A DNA stretch of 64,000 nucleotides from Streptomyces sp. NBC_00659 (GCF_036226925.1 NZ_CP109031.1:9114001-9178000); one strand, 5' to 3'; shown: positions 17,251 to 25,703, numbered from the stretch's first letter. Translations and numbers: made by a program. Notes: a model not told the origin generated them from the letters alone.

Positions 17251-18027
17251 TCAGCCGGCTTCCCGGGAGTTCACGAACGGGCGCCGGTCGGACGGTTTCG
17301 AGGCACTGATGGACACCCGGACTTGTGTGTCCGGGCTCTGGCCGGCCAGAGCCCGGGTGACGGCGGTGCGGCAGCGACGGGTGAACCGGGGCCAGGGACG
17401 GGCCATCTCCTGGGGCCAGATCGCCGAGACGGCGGCCAGCACGGCCCACAGCGGCATCCATGCCATGGTCCACCAGCCAGGGTCCCGATCGGGCAGCCCG
17501 GGGACGGCGCAGCGCATGATCATTGCATGCATGGACATGCCGAACGCCGTGACGAAGGCCGCGGTCAGGGCGGGGAAGCGGTAGGAGCCGAACCTGCTGC
17601 GCAGGGGCGCACGACGGGTCTGGAGAACCTTCCGGAAACGAGGGTCGGTGAGCAGTACGTCCACAGTGGCCCCCTTGTGGAGGTGCACGAGTCTCATGAG
17701 TGCGGCGAGGACCGGATCCTTCTGACCGAGGAACCGCCTGTGCGGCACGGTGATCCGACCGTCGCGGTCGATCTCGGCGTCACCGGCCAGGATCAGCAGC
17801 CTCACGGCCACCTCTGCCGCGTACTTTTCCTGCTGGGCTGACGCGCCCTCCCACGAGGCGCCGAGCCACCATGCCGCCTGTATCGGCTCCACATCCGCTG
17901 CCCGGATGCCACGCAGGAACTTCCGCTCGTCCCGTGTACGTCGCCACCATGCCGCGTACAGCCCGGCGTGGACCGCGCCGAAACCGAGCAGCCAGCCGCC
18001 GGCGATCCACTCCGTCGCGCCGCTCAT
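17251..18027 (-). CDS. Membrane protein of unknown function (TIGR04222-like)
   Basis: About 258 residues. ATG 18027 has an ideal GGAGG seven bases upstream; ATG 18060 is an alternative. One membrane segment lies near the N-terminus (EWIAGGWLLGFGAVHAGLYAAWW), a soluble middle part contains AAEVAVRLLILAGDAEIDRDGRI and VDVLLTDPRFRKVLQ, and two helices follow (FPALTAAFVTAFGMSMHAMIM, WWTMAWMPLWAVLAAVSAIW). This arrangement recalls TIGR04222 membrane proteins, but the family is uncharacterised. No operon partner is evident; a large dyad lies upstream. Confidence 0.65.
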   Translation of the reverse strand: MSGATEWIAGGWLLGFGAVHAGLYAAWWRRTRDERKFLRGIRAADVEPIQAAWWLGASWEGASAQQEKYAAEVAVRLLILAGDAEIDRDGRITVPHRRFLGQKDPVLAALMRLVHLHKGATVDVLLTDPRFRKVLQTRRAPLRSRFGSYRFPALTAAFVTAFGMSMHAMIMRCAVPGLPDRDPGWWTMAWMPLWAVLAAVSAIWPQEMARPWPRFTRRCRTAVTRALAGQSPDTQVRVSISASKPSDRRPFVNSREAG

Positions 18028-18102
18028 GACAGTGCCTCCGCCGTCCCGCTCGTCGGACATGACACCTGACGATCCCCCCTCGCGGCCCGCTGCTCCACTG
18101 CG

Positions 18103-18147
18103 AACGACCTCCAACAGCCTCCCATGGAAGGGAAGTTGGAGGTCGTT
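18103..18147. repeat. 13-bp inverted repeat upstream of membrane gene
   Basis: AACGACCTCCAAC (18103-18115) pairs perfectly with 18135-18147; inside it a second short dyad TCCC/GGGA flanks CATGGAA. It lies between the DJ-1 terminator and the membrane-protein start, so it could be an operator or a second attenuating hairpin. Confidence 0.6.
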
Positions 18148-18199
18148 TCCGCTCAGGGGATCATTCGGTTCCGGGAACCGCCGACGGGGCACGGCGAGC

Positions 18200-18228
18200 G
18201 CCGCGGAGGCGGATCACGCCTCCGCGGC
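18200..18228 (-). terminator. Hairpin terminator after DJ-1/PfpI gene
   Basis: GCCGCGGAGGCG (18200-18211) and CGCCTCCGCGGC (18217-18228), loop GATCA; 30 bases downstream of the stop on the minus strand. Confidence 0.7.
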
Positions 18229-18257
18229 TGTCAGCCCGGGCTGAGCCCGGGCACGAC

Positions 18258-18962
18258 TCAGCGGCCGGCCAGGGCCTTCAGGGTGGCCTCGGCCGTACCC
18301 GTGCTGGACTGGGGGTTCTGGCCGGTGATCAGCTTGCCGTCCACGACGACCTTGTTGCTCCACGGCGCCCCGGTCTCCACCGCGGCACCACGCTCGCGCA
18401 GCACGCTCTCCAGGTAGAAGGGGGTGTTGTCGCCGAGGCCTCCCTGGCGCTCCTCCTCGTCGGCGAAGGAGGTGAGGGCGCGGCCCGCGAACGTGAAGCC
18501 GCCGTCCGGCGTGGTGGCGCTGAGCAGGGCGGCGACGCCGTGGCACAGCGCGGCGACGATCGTGCCCTGGGCGTCGGCCTCGTTGAGGAGCCGACCGAGA
18601 TCGGCGTCCTGAGCGAGGTCCGCCATCGGCGCGTGACCGCCGGGAATGTAGAGCGCGTCGTAGTCGCTCAGGCGTACGTCCGCCAGCTTCAGCGGGCTGG
18701 AGAGCTGGTCGGCGATGGTGTCGAGGTAGGCGCGGAACTCCTGGGCGTCGGCCTCGGACACACCGCCGCGGGAGTCGAGGCTGAGGGCGTCGACCGTCGG
18801 GCGGACAGCGCCGGGGGTGGCGATGTCCACCTGGGCTCCGGCGGCGCGCAGCACCTTGTGGGAGGCGGCGACCTCTTCGGCCCAGAAGCCGGTCGGATGG
18901 GTGGATCCGTCGGCCAGGACCAAGCTGTCGGCGGCTGAGACGATCATGAGGATCTTCGACAT
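18258..18962 (-). CDS. DJ-1/PfpI family protein (HchA-like)
   Basis: A 234-residue class I glutamine-amidotransferase-fold protein. The conserved YIPGGHAPMADLA turn and the nucleophile elbow IVAALCHGVAALLSA (Cys-His) are clear, and an acidic residue near the N-terminus (GFWAEEV) supplies the usual partner Glu. Relatives include chaperone/glyoxalase III enzymes (Hsp31) and stress proteins that act on methylglyoxal. A LysR gene is divergent, 292 bases away, and probably controls it; an ATAA-N6-TTAT dyad lies between them. Substrate is unproven. Confidence 0.88.
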   Translation of the reverse strand: MSKILMIVSAADSLVLADGSTHPTGFWAEEVAASHKVLRAAGAQVDIATPGAVRPTVDALSLDSRGGVSEADAQEFRAYLDTIADQLSSPLKLADVRLSDYDALYIPGGHAPMADLAQDADLGRLLNEADAQGTIVAALCHGVAALLSATTPDGGFTFAGRALTSFADEEERQGGLGDNTPFYLESVLRERGAAVETGAPWSNKVVVDGKLITGQNPQSSTGTAEATLKALAGR

Positions 18963-19090
18963 CGGAATACCTGCTCTTATCTGTGGGGCGACTCTGGAAG
19001 GCGGTACCTGGGCCCTGCGGACCGCAGTACCGCGGTGCTCAGGACAACCCCAGCATTCATCACGGAAATGCCCTGCCGCCTCCGCCTCGT

Positions 19091-19106
19091 CATAAGAAGA
19101 GTTATG
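19091..19106. promoter_or_regulatory. Candidate LysR-type operator
   Basis: CATAAGAAGAGTTATG is a dyad (CATAA/TTATG, 6-base spacer) of the AT-rich kind bound by LysR-type regulators. It lies between the divergent DJ-1 and LysR genes in otherwise GC-rich DNA. Confidence 0.5.
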
Positions 19107-19254
19107 GACCGGGGTGACCCGCTTCCCGTGGATGTGCCGTAGGGCGTCGCACGACCGGTGACCGTGCCCCGGGCGCCGATTCCATCACTAGGATTGGATC
19201 GACCGGAGCCTTTCATAAGCTCAGTGATGGATGAAGTGATGGACGGAGGTGCCC

Positions 19255-20160
19255 ATGCCCGGCCTGGACCTACTGGCGACGTTCCTCGAGATCTACCGCA
19301 CCGGTTCGCTCTCCGCTGCGGCCGCGCGGCTGGGCGTGAGCCAGCCGGCGGTCACCGGACAGCTCGCCCGTCTCGAGGAGCAACTGGGCGAGCCGCTGTT
19401 CGTGCGGTCGAGCAAAGGGGCGCGGCCGACGCCCCGGGCGGCGGCGCTGGCCGCCCGCGTCGGCCTGCATGTCGACGGGCTGCGTACCGCCCTGTCCCCT
19501 TCGGGGGAGGACAGCATGCTGGAGGGCACGATTCACCTCGGCGGAGCGGCCGAGGTGATGGCCCTTCAGGTGCTTCCCGCCCTGGCGCCGCTCTCCGCCC
19601 GCGGCCTACGGATCCGGGTGACGCTGGGCCTGGCCGGAGAACTGCTGGCGGCACTGACGGCGGCAAGGCTCGACCTGGTCGTCTCCGCGGTTCGCCCCCG
19701 GCAGGAGGGGCTGTCGGTGGCACCGCTGGTGGACGAGGAGTTCCTCCTGGTGGGGCCGCCCGCGCTGGCGCACGCCGTGGACCGGGAACGGCTGGCGGCG
19801 GATCCGGTCGCCGCACTGGCCCCCATGCCGCTGGTGGCCTACGCGGCCGATCTTCCGATCATCCGGCGGTACTGGCGCAGCGAGTTCGGGCGGCGGCCCC
19901 CCAATCAGGTCGCCGTCGTCGTCCCGGACCTGCGCGCCGTGCTGGCCGCGGTGGTGTCCGGCATGGGCATCTCCGTGCTGCCCCGCTACCTCGCCGCTCC
20001 GGCGCTGGCCGCGGGGCAGGTGGTGCAGATGCACCGGCCGGAGGTCGAGCCGTTGAACACCCTGTACCTGGCGTCCCGGCGCGACATGCCGGCGAGCCCC
20101 GCTCTCGCCGCCGTGTGGGAACACCTGGCCCGGGCGGCACAGGAATGGAAGAGCCTCTGA
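19255..20160 (+). CDS. LysR-type transcriptional regulator
   Basis: A 301-residue regulator. The winged HTH occupies residues about 3-60 (LDLLATFLEIYRTGSLSAAAARLGVSQPAVTGQLARLEEQLGEPLFVRS), followed by the periplasmic-binding-like effector domain (residues 90-290). ATG 19255 has GGAGG five bases upstream and is preferred to the GTG at 19249, which overlaps that site. By family habit it should regulate the divergent DJ-1/PfpI gene and itself. Length is normal; ligand unknown. Confidence 0.92.
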   Translation: MPGLDLLATFLEIYRTGSLSAAAARLGVSQPAVTGQLARLEEQLGEPLFVRSSKGARPTPRAAALAARVGLHVDGLRTALSPSGEDSMLEGTIHLGGAAEVMALQVLPALAPLSARGLRIRVTLGLAGELLAALTAARLDLVVSAVRPRQEGLSVAPLVDEEFLLVGPPALAHAVDRERLAADPVAALAPMPLVAYAADLPIIRRYWRSEFGRRPPNQVAVVVPDLRAVLAAVVSGMGISVLPRYLAAPALAAGQVVQMHRPEVEPLNTLYLASRRDMPASPALAAVWEHLARAAQEWKSL

Positions 20161-20226
20161 TTCCTCGTGGCCGCTGATGGAACGCCGGACCAGGCTTCTC
20201 GCACGCGTGCGGTCGTACGGGAAGGC

Positions 20227-20253
20227 CCTGTCCCGTGTGTCGCGCGGGACAGG
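20227..20253. terminator. Bidirectional hairpin between convergent genes
   Basis: CCTGTCCCG (20227-20235) pairs with CGGGACAGG (20245-20253) around a nine-base loop, between the LysR stop and the next, converging gene. Confidence 0.5.
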
Positions 20254-20273
20254 AGTCTCCTCCGGACGTCCGG

Positions 20274-21167
20274 TCAGTCCGACTGGAGGTTCTCCAACGT
20301 CGAGCGGGTGTCGGTCTTCACCCACCGTGAGACCTCGTCGATCTCGGGCGGGGTGGTCGTCTCGTAGGAGGACGAATAGGTGCTCCAGCTCATCTGGTAG
20401 GTCATCCAGCCGTCACGCACCGCGAGGATCACCGCCCGGCTGCCGCTGGTTCCCGAGCCGGACGTGGTGTCCTCGGTCACGAGATATGCCTCGTCACCGA
20501 AACCGGAAACCTCATCGACCTCGTAGTCCTCGTACCGCTGGGCGTACTCGGACCACACAGCCGTGAACTCGGGGGCCGGGTCGGTCGTCTTGTGCAGGTC
20601 CATCTCCACCGAGAGGTACGCATCGGCGTAGGAGGAACTGGACGACGTCTTCAGGGAGATGCTGCAGTAACTCTGATCGATCGCCTTGTGCTTCAGTGCG
20701 CTGTGCGTGGGGAGGTTGTCCTCCTCGGCGTATTCGGTCCTCAAGGCGGTGTAGTCGACCGCGGAGCAGAGATTGGCCTTGGCCCGGTAGCCCGCGAGAT
20801 CGGCGTTGTCGCCCAACGGGCCGAGAACGAGGATTCCTCCGGCCCACAGCGCGGAGGCGGCCACCGCACCGACCGCCGCCCACAGCACCGCGCGCCCCGC
20901 GGTGCCCTTGCCGCCAGGCGGCGGGGGAAAGCCGGGCGGTTGCCCGTACGCGTACTGCTGGGCCGGAGGGTAGGCGGGAGGAGTCCCGTAGGTGACCGTC
21001 GGCGTCGCGCCTTGGTTCGGGCCCGGGGTGGGTTCGGGTCTTGGCTGGGGTAACGGCTGGGGCTGCGGTTGGGGTGCGGGGGCGGGTATGGGCTGCGTGG
21101 GGGAGCCGGGTTGAGGTGACGTCTGCGCCTGGGGCTGCGCCGGGACATCCTCGGGCCGATCCTGCAT
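20274..21167 (-). CDS. Proline-rich single-pass membrane protein
   Basis: A 297-residue protein. Residues 1-90 are extremely rich in Pro and Gln (APAPQPQPQPLPQPRPEP and similar), a cytoplasmic disordered tail. One membrane helix follows (AVLWAAVGAVAASALWAGGILVL), and the rest is extracytoplasmic with two Cys (NLCSAVDY, SYCSISL) and many Ser/Thr/acidic residues. The soluble part resembles the DUF3558-like sensor or binding domains found behind Pro-rich tails in Streptomyces. The start has AAGGAGCACAGG before ATG. A lipoprotein of similar soluble-domain style is next door; function unknown. Confidence 0.75.
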   Translation of the reverse strand: MQDRPEDVPAQPQAQTSPQPGSPTQPIPAPAPQPQPQPLPQPRPEPTPGPNQGATPTVTYGTPPAYPPAQQYAYGQPPGFPPPPGGKGTAGRAVLWAAVGAVAASALWAGGILVLGPLGDNADLAGYRAKANLCSAVDYTALRTEYAEEDNLPTHSALKHKAIDQSYCSISLKTSSSSSYADAYLSVEMDLHKTTDPAPEFTAVWSEYAQRYEDYEVDEVSGFGDEAYLVTEDTTSGSGTSGSRAVILAVRDGWMTYQMSWSTYSSSYETTTPPEIDEVSRWVKTDTRSTLENLQSD

Positions 21168-21584
21168 CCTGTGCTCCTTGGTCGTAGGGAGTGCGGTCAG
21201 ATGGCGGAAGGGACGGCTGGGCTCGGCGGCGACCGGTGGCGGCGTCGACGGGTGGCGCGGTCGTAGGGACGCCTTGAGCGGGCGGGGCAGGAGCCGACGA
21301 GGTGATCGGCCGTCGGGTCGGGACGGTGGGGCAGGGATGCCGGGGCGCGTGAGGGAATCAACAGGCAGATTCTAAAGGCCGGTTCGACAGAAGTGGCCTT
21401 GTCGTATCGGCCGTTGCCCGGTTGCCGGTCTCCTTGGAACGGCGCGCCGTGCGCACGTCGCGGGAAGCCTCCGGATCGCAGTGCGAGAACCCGCGCATGC
21501 ACGGGGTGGTGGTGATCGGCACGAGGGTTTCGCCCGCGGTTTGCTCGGGCCGGGCCGCCGCGACTCGATAGGGGCGTGCCTGCG
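21168..21584. other. Intergenic region without a recognised gene
   Basis: About 415 bases between two same-strand genes. Reading frames here are GC-shadow ORFs with poor codon character. Presumably it carries the promoter of the gene ending at 20274. Confidence 0.4.
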
Positions 21585-21621
21585 GCGAAGGGCCCCGCAG
21601 CAGTGCTGCGGGGCCCTTCGC
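21585..21621 (-). terminator. Strong hairpin terminator after lipoprotein gene
   Basis: GCGAAGGGCCCCGCAG (21585-21600) pairs perfectly with 21606-21621, loop CAGTG; 18 bases past the lipoprotein stop. Confidence 0.85.
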
Positions 21622-21638
21622 GGATGGGGCAGGGACCG

Positions 21639-22385
21639 TCAGACGGTCTTCTTGATCTTCGTGACCTGTGCCTCGACGACACTGGTCGGCACCTCGGGGG
21701 CCTTCTCGTTCAGGATGTTCATCGCGTAGAAGACGGCCAGGGTCGAACCACTCCGTACGACCGTGTAGGTCACCGGGATCTTGGTTCCGTCGATGTCGCT
21801 GGTCATCGTGTACGACACCGCCTCGTCGCCGAGGGCGGGGGCCTTCGCGGGCTTGACGCCGGTGTAGTGGTAGTCGGCGTGCTCGTAGGAGGTGCACGTC
21901 TCGCTCTGGGTGCGCAGGTCCGCGACCACCTTCTTGGCGTCCGCTTCCTTCTGCGCGAGCAGCCCGACGCGCAGCACCGTGGCATCGGTCGCCGTCAGGC
22001 TCGTCACCGAGCGGGACACACGGGCCGTCGCGTCGGGCTCGGTGCCCAGCAGGAACATGTCGGCGAGAGCCTGGCACTTGGCGGGATTCGCGGGAACGCT
22101 CACCTCCGGGATCTCGTCGTCGGGAGTGTCGCCGACGCGGTATCCCTTGAGGTCCGCCTTGGTGATCACGGCTTTCGTCAACTGCGCCTCGGTGAGGGGC
22201 TTCAGCTCCTCCTCGACGGCGGGCTTCGCCGCCGCGGCCGGCTTCTTCGAGCTGCCGCTGTCGCTCTTGCCCTTGCTGCCGGTGTCCTGCCCGCCGCACG
22301 CGGCCGTCGCAGCGAGTGCCGCCATCACGCCGATACCCACCAGGACGCGCCCCGGAACTGACTTCACGTTCTTTCCCACCCTCAT
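21639..22385 (-). CDS. Lipoprotein of unknown function
   Basis: A 248-residue lipoprotein. Signal MRVGKNVKSVPGRVLVGIGVMAALAATAACGG has the lipobox ATAAC. A Lys/Ser/Ala-rich linker follows, then a domain with paired cysteines (KCQALADMFL, SETCTSYEH) and the final strand VTYTVVRSGSTLAVFYAMNI. The mature domain is similar in style to the soluble part of the neighbouring Pro-rich membrane protein (shared arrangement of a sensor-like alpha/beta domain) but no function is known. ATG 22385 is chosen over the ORF start at 22439 because the signal peptide begins there. Confidence 0.8.
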   Translation of the reverse strand: MRVGKNVKSVPGRVLVGIGVMAALAATAACGGQDTGSKGKSDSGSSKKPAAAAKPAVEEELKPLTEAQLTKAVITKADLKGYRVGDTPDDEIPEVSVPANPAKCQALADMFLLGTEPDATARVSRSVTSLTATDATVLRVGLLAQKEADAKKVVADLRTQSETCTSYEHADYHYTGVKPAKAPALGDEAVSYTMTSDIDGTKIPVTYTVVRSGSTLAVFYAMNILNEKAPEVPTSVVEAQVTKIKKTV

Positions 22386-22700
22386 GTCTTCATGGGCGCG
22401 TCCACGACAACGGTCGCGCCGAGCCGCATTCAAGCCCACAACCAGCGGACTTTGCCAGCGCGTTAGAGTCGCTTGGCGTAACGATCAGAGATCGGCGACA
22501 TGGTTGTACGGCGCGGCAGTGGTTCTCGCCACGGTTGGGGCTCGCGCTGCGGGGGAAGCGAGAGCCGACGGCATGGCCCGTCACGTCGTGTCGGGCCGTC
22601 AGGCAGGCTGGTCGACAACTCCCGGGAGGGTTCCCGGACATGCGCCGCCGCCGTCATGCCCTTGGTGGCAGCGCGCCGGTCGAGTCAGGAGGATGGGCTC
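22386..22700. other. Intergenic region, lipoprotein/ANTAR divergence
   Basis: No gene supported. It should contain the divergent promoters of the lipoprotein and the ANTAR gene; no clear dyad stood out. Confidence 0.4.
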
Positions 22701-23033
22701 ATGGAACCGGGATCCAGTGCATCGCACGACGACAGTGACCGCGTTGTCGAACTTGAGGCGGAAGTGCGGCAGTTGAAGGAGGCCGTCACATCGCACGCCG
22801 TCGTGGACCAGGCCATCGGGATGGTGGTCGCTCTCGGCCGGGTGTCCCCGGACCAGGGCTGGGCCGTACTGAAGGACGTCTCGCAGCACACCAACATCAA
22901 GCTCCGCAACGTCGCCGAACTGATCCTGGTCTGGGGACGCGAAGGCGACATCCCCCCGGACATCCGCGCCGAACTGGAAGACGCCCTCGACCGCCACGGC
23001 CCCACCCAGATCCCCGAAGCACCCTCGGAATGA
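22701..23033 (+). CDS. ANTAR-domain protein
   Basis: A 110-residue protein. After a short coiled-coil lead (RVVELEAEVRQLKEAVTSH) it carries the ANTAR domain (AVVDQAIGMVVALGRVSPDQGWAVLKDVSQHTNIKLRNVAELILV), in which the three-helix arrangement and the 'AIGM' and 'KLRxVAE' signatures bind tandem-hairpin RNA and prevent termination. There is no receiver or GAF domain, so a signal partner must come from elsewhere. ATG 22701 has AGGAGG ten bases upstream. It is close to the 61-residue twin protein gene but with a 143-base gap. Confidence 0.9.
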   Translation: MEPGSSASHDDSDRVVELEAEVRQLKEAVTSHAVVDQAIGMVVALGRVSPDQGWAVLKDVSQHTNIKLRNVAELILVWGREGDIPPDIRAELEDALDRHGPTQIPEAPSE

Positions 23034-23176
23034 CACCCCGCCGACCGCGCCGTGAGGTATCAATTTCTGCCAATCCTTCCGGTACCGCTCCGGGTATGTG
23101 AAGCTGCTGGACCGGATGGACCATGAACCGGCCGGGGCGCGCCTCCACGAGCCGGTGAGCCAGAGAGGATGGCTGC

Positions 23177-23362
23177 ATGTCGACTGCGAAACGTCGGTAC
23201 AGCCTGATGTGGACCGACCCGGACGGTGCGTCGCAGGCTTCGGCCGGCCGTTACGACAAGCGTTCCGCCACGCGGCGTCGGCGTGCGCTGGAGGCGGTCG
23301 GCTGCACCCGTGTCGAGGTCGTCGTGGTCGAGCCCGGAGAGCTTCCCGAACCGGCACTCTGA
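23177..23362 (+). CDS. 61-residue basic protein, twin A
   Basis: A very small basic protein starting MSTAKRRYSLMWTDPDG, with an Arg-rich middle (KRSATRRRRALEAVGC) and an acidic tail (EVVVVEPGELPEPAL). ATG 23177 has GAGAGGATGG upstream. An identical protein is encoded at 42705-42890, about 19.5 kb away; the two genes differ only at a few synonymous sites, and about 80 bases of upstream sequence are also related. The mixture suggests a nucleic-acid-binding helix followed by an acidic strand, but no family is recognised. Confidence 0.75.
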   Translation: MSTAKRRYSLMWTDPDGASQASAGRYDKRSATRRRRALEAVGCTRVEVVVVEPGELPEPAL

Positions 23363-23441
23363 CCCCGGGCCCGCGACTCACCGCCCTCCGGGCCCGACTC
23401 ACCGCCCCCCGAGCCCGACTCACCGACCGGCCGCTCGGTGG

Positions 23442-24026
23442 CTAGGGTTTCCGGAGGAACTCGTAGGTGAGGAAGGCCAAGCCGTCACCGATGGTCCTGG
23501 CTTCCACCAGACGCAGGGGCTTCGTGCTCGGGGCCTCGCCGAAGAACCGTTCGCCGGCCCCGAGCACGACCGGGAAGACGACCATCCGCACTTCGTCGAC
23601 GAGGTCGTGCTCGATCAGCGTACGACCGAGCCGGTAGCTGGCCGGGACGACGATCTCTCCGTCCAGCTCCCGCTTCAGCTTCGCGACCTCGGTCACCACG
23701 TCGCCCTTCAGAACCGTCGAGTTGTCCCAGTCGGGTTCTTCGAGCGTCGAGGACACCACGTACTTGGGCATGCTGTTCAACCGGTCCGCCAGCTCGCCGC
23801 CCCGGGGCCGCCACCGCTCCCCGAAGAACTCGTAGCTCTTGCGGCCCAGCAGCCAGGCCTCGGCGCCCAGCGCCTCCTCGAGCGCGATCTTGCTCCACTC
23901 GGCGAGATCCTCACCGCCGAACCGGGTGAACCAGCCGCCCAGCTCGAAGCCCTCCTTGCCGTCCGGGTCCTGGACCACTCCGTCGAGCGAGATGTTCTGC
24001 GGCCCGCTCATCACGATCTTTCCCAT
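23442..24026 (-). CDS. Dihydrofolate reductase family (RibD C-terminal-like) protein
   Basis: A 194-residue reductase-fold protein. MGKIVMSGPQNISLDGVVQDPDG is the family start, AEAWLLGRKSYEFFGERW the NADPH-site turn, and HDLVDEVRMVVFPVVLGAGERFF the C-terminal signature of the COG0262 group. These relatives are rarely true folate enzymes; their substrates are mostly unknown. ATG 24026 follows GAGGAGGG. It is divergent from a SigG-type sigma factor and the two share a near-perfect 32-bp inverted repeat, so joint expression is likely. Confidence 0.9.
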   Translation of the reverse strand: MGKIVMSGPQNISLDGVVQDPDGKEGFELGGWFTRFGGEDLAEWSKIALEEALGAEAWLLGRKSYEFFGERWRPRGGELADRLNSMPKYVVSSTLEEPDWDNSTVLKGDVVTEVAKLKRELDGEIVVPASYRLGRTLIEHDLVDEVRMVVFPVVLGAGERFFGEAPSTKPLRLVEARTIGDGLAFLTYEFLRKP

Positions 24027-24068
24027 GTCCGATCCCTCCTCGCGCCGACGTTGTCGTCGACCACGTAG

Positions 24069-24141
24069 GTACAGGCGCCGGTCGGGTGGAGAACTGGGCG
24101 GCCGGGCGGCGCCCAGTTCTCCACCCGGCCGGCGCCTGTAC
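24069..24141. promoter_or_regulatory. 32-bp inverted repeat in a divergent promoter region
   Basis: Arms 24069-24100 and 24110-24141 match at 31 of 32 positions (one T/C difference) around a nine-base GC spacer. Each arm, read outward, runs GCCCAGTTCTCCACCC then CCGGCGCCTGTAC, so the reductase and the sigma factor genes are preceded by the same sequence. It may hold two identical promoters or a large operator. Confidence 0.8.
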
Positions 24142-24185
24142 AGGATGGAGGCGCGGCAGGGCGCGGAAAGAAGGAGACGGTGACG

Positions 24186-25196
24186 ATGGCGGCAGCCGAA
24201 CTGATGGAACGGGCGCGAGCCGGGGACGGCGACGCGTTCAGGGAGCTGACCGAGCCGCACCTTCGAGAGCTCCAGGTGCACTGCTATCGCATGCTCGGAT
24301 CCTTCGAGGACGCCGAGGACGCTCTCCAGAACACGCTGCTGACCGCATGGCAAAGCCTTGCCGGGTTCGAGGGACGCGCCTCGCTGCGCACCTGGCTCTA
24401 CCGGATCGCCACCCACCGGTGTCTCGACGCGCGCCGCGCGGCCGCCCGGCGCCCTTCCAAGGAGTGGGATGTGCCAGGGGTTGAACCGCCCGAGCCGACC
24501 CGGCTCGGCGAGATCGTATGGCTGCAGCCGTTTCCCGGCGCCCTCCTGGAGGACGCGGCCGAGGCGCCGCTCGGCCCGGAGGCCCGCTACGAGCAGACCG
24601 AATCCGTCTCGCTGGCCTTCGTGACCGCCCTTCAGGCCCTGCCGCCCCGCCAGCTCGCCGTCCTCGTCCTGCGCGACGTCCTGGGGTTCAGGGCGAGCGA
24701 AGTGGCCGACATGCTGGATTCGACCGTCGACTCGGTCAACAGCGCCCTCAAGCGCGCACGCGCCGGCCTGCGACGCAGCCGGCCGTCGGCCGTCGGACAC
24801 CAACCGCCTCCCGCCGCCGGCTCACCCGCCGAGGAAGGAATCGTCGGGAGGTTCGTCCGCGCGTGGGAGTCCGCAGATGTCGACGCACTGGTGGCCCTCC
24901 TGACCGACGACGTCTTCATGTCGATGCCACCGATGCCCTTCGAATACCAGGGCCGGGACATCGTGGCCCGCTTCTGCGCCGGGCTGTTCGACGCCGGCCG
25001 CAGGTTCGACCTCGTCCCGTCGCGGGCCAACGGCCAGCCCGCTTTCGGGGCCTACCTGCGCACCCCCAACGGCATCAGCCACGGGGTCGGCCTCTACGTC
25101 CTCACGCTCGCCGGCGATCGGATCTGCGCCATGACCCGATTCGACAACAGTGTGCTCCAGTGGTTCGGGCTGCCCCGCTCTCTCCCGAGCCGGTGA
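24186..25196 (+). CDS. SigG-type RNA polymerase sigma factor with SnoaL-like domain
   Basis: A 336-residue sigma-70 factor of the ECF type. Region 2 is seen as LREL..VHCYRMLGSFEDAEDALQNTLLTAW and WLYRIATHRCLDARR; region 4 as LPPRQLAVLVLRDVLGFRASEVADMLDSTVDSVNSALKRARAGLR. The last ~130 residues form a SnoaL-like cone domain (IVGRFVRAWESADVDALVALLTDDVFMSMPP, GRDIVARFCAGLF), typical of the TIGR02960/SigG group, where the extra domain tunes activity in place of a separate anti-sigma factor. ATG 24186 lies nine bases after AAGGAG; GTG 24180 is possible. It likely reads its own promoter within the shared inverted repeat. Confidence 0.92.
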   Translation: MAAAELMERARAGDGDAFRELTEPHLRELQVHCYRMLGSFEDAEDALQNTLLTAWQSLAGFEGRASLRTWLYRIATHRCLDARRAAARRPSKEWDVPGVEPPEPTRLGEIVWLQPFPGALLEDAAEAPLGPEARYEQTESVSLAFVTALQALPPRQLAVLVLRDVLGFRASEVADMLDSTVDSVNSALKRARAGLRRSRPSAVGHQPPPAAGSPAEEGIVGRFVRAWESADVDALVALLTDDVFMSMPPMPFEYQGRDIVARFCAGLFDAGRRFDLVPSRANGQPAFGAYLRTPNGISHGVGLYVLTLAGDRICAMTRFDNSVLQWFGLPRSLPSR

Positions 25197-25268
25197 CCGG
25201 AGTCCTCGGAGGGCGGGACGGACGGGGTTCGTGGGCGGTCGGAACCCGCTGCCTACGGTGGTAGGTGC

Positions 25269-25535
25269 CTACATACGGTGGTACGTGCCGGAGTCCTCCT
25301 GGCGATCGTCGACGACCAGTTCGACCGTGTCGTCCGAGGTGTGCGTGACCTGGGCCCTGCCGGGCGAACCCTCGTGGACGATGCCGCATGCCATGGCGAC
25401 GGAACCGAGGCCGGTGCCGGAGACCGGGGCGTCGGGCCGGCAGTCGTACAGCCAGATCCACGTCCCGTCGCCTCGGCGGCCGCCCGCCCCAGAGCCAGGA
25501 CCTGCCGCCAGGCTCCCCACCGCAGCGTCCGGCAC
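25269..25535 (-). CDS. Short hypothetical protein, possibly a gene fragment
   Basis: An 88-codon frame from GTG 25535. From about residue 25 onward (TWIWLYDCRPDAP, GLGSVAMACGIVHEG, VELVVDDRQEDSG) codons are almost all G/C at the third position, as expected for real coding DNA; the first 20 codons are not. This suggests the C-terminal part of a longer protein whose beginning was replaced, and a 119-bp hairpin repeat lies directly upstream. No domain is recognised. Confidence 0.35.
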   Translation of the reverse strand: MPDAAVGSLAAGPGSGAGGRRGDGTWIWLYDCRPDAPVSGTGLGSVAMACGIVHEGSPGRAQVTHTSDDTVELVVDDRQEDSGTYHRM

Positions 25536-25548
25536 AGGGGGTCTGCGG

Positions 25549-25667
25549 TGGAGGCGCTTTCGTGCGGCGCTTCAGACGGAAGCCCGCCCGGCTGGAGCCG
25601 GGGCAGGCCCCCGGCGGGGCTTCTCCGGGTCCGATCTGGGTCCGGAAGGACGGTGAAACCCCGTGAA
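25549..25667 (+). repeat. 119-bp hairpin repeat, copy 1
   Basis: From TGGAGG to CCCCGTGAA this sequence is about 90% identical to 34517-34636. It can fold into a CTTCAG/CTGGAG stem, a GCCCC-GGCG-GGGC stem, and a small GTCC-GGAA-GGAC tetraloop hairpin. Differences between copies are concentrated in stems and loops, and one indel breaks any reading frame, arguing against a protein. Confidence 0.7.
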
Positions 25668-25703
25668 CCAAGACCGCACCGCAGCCCCGGACCGAGGCAC
25701 GGA

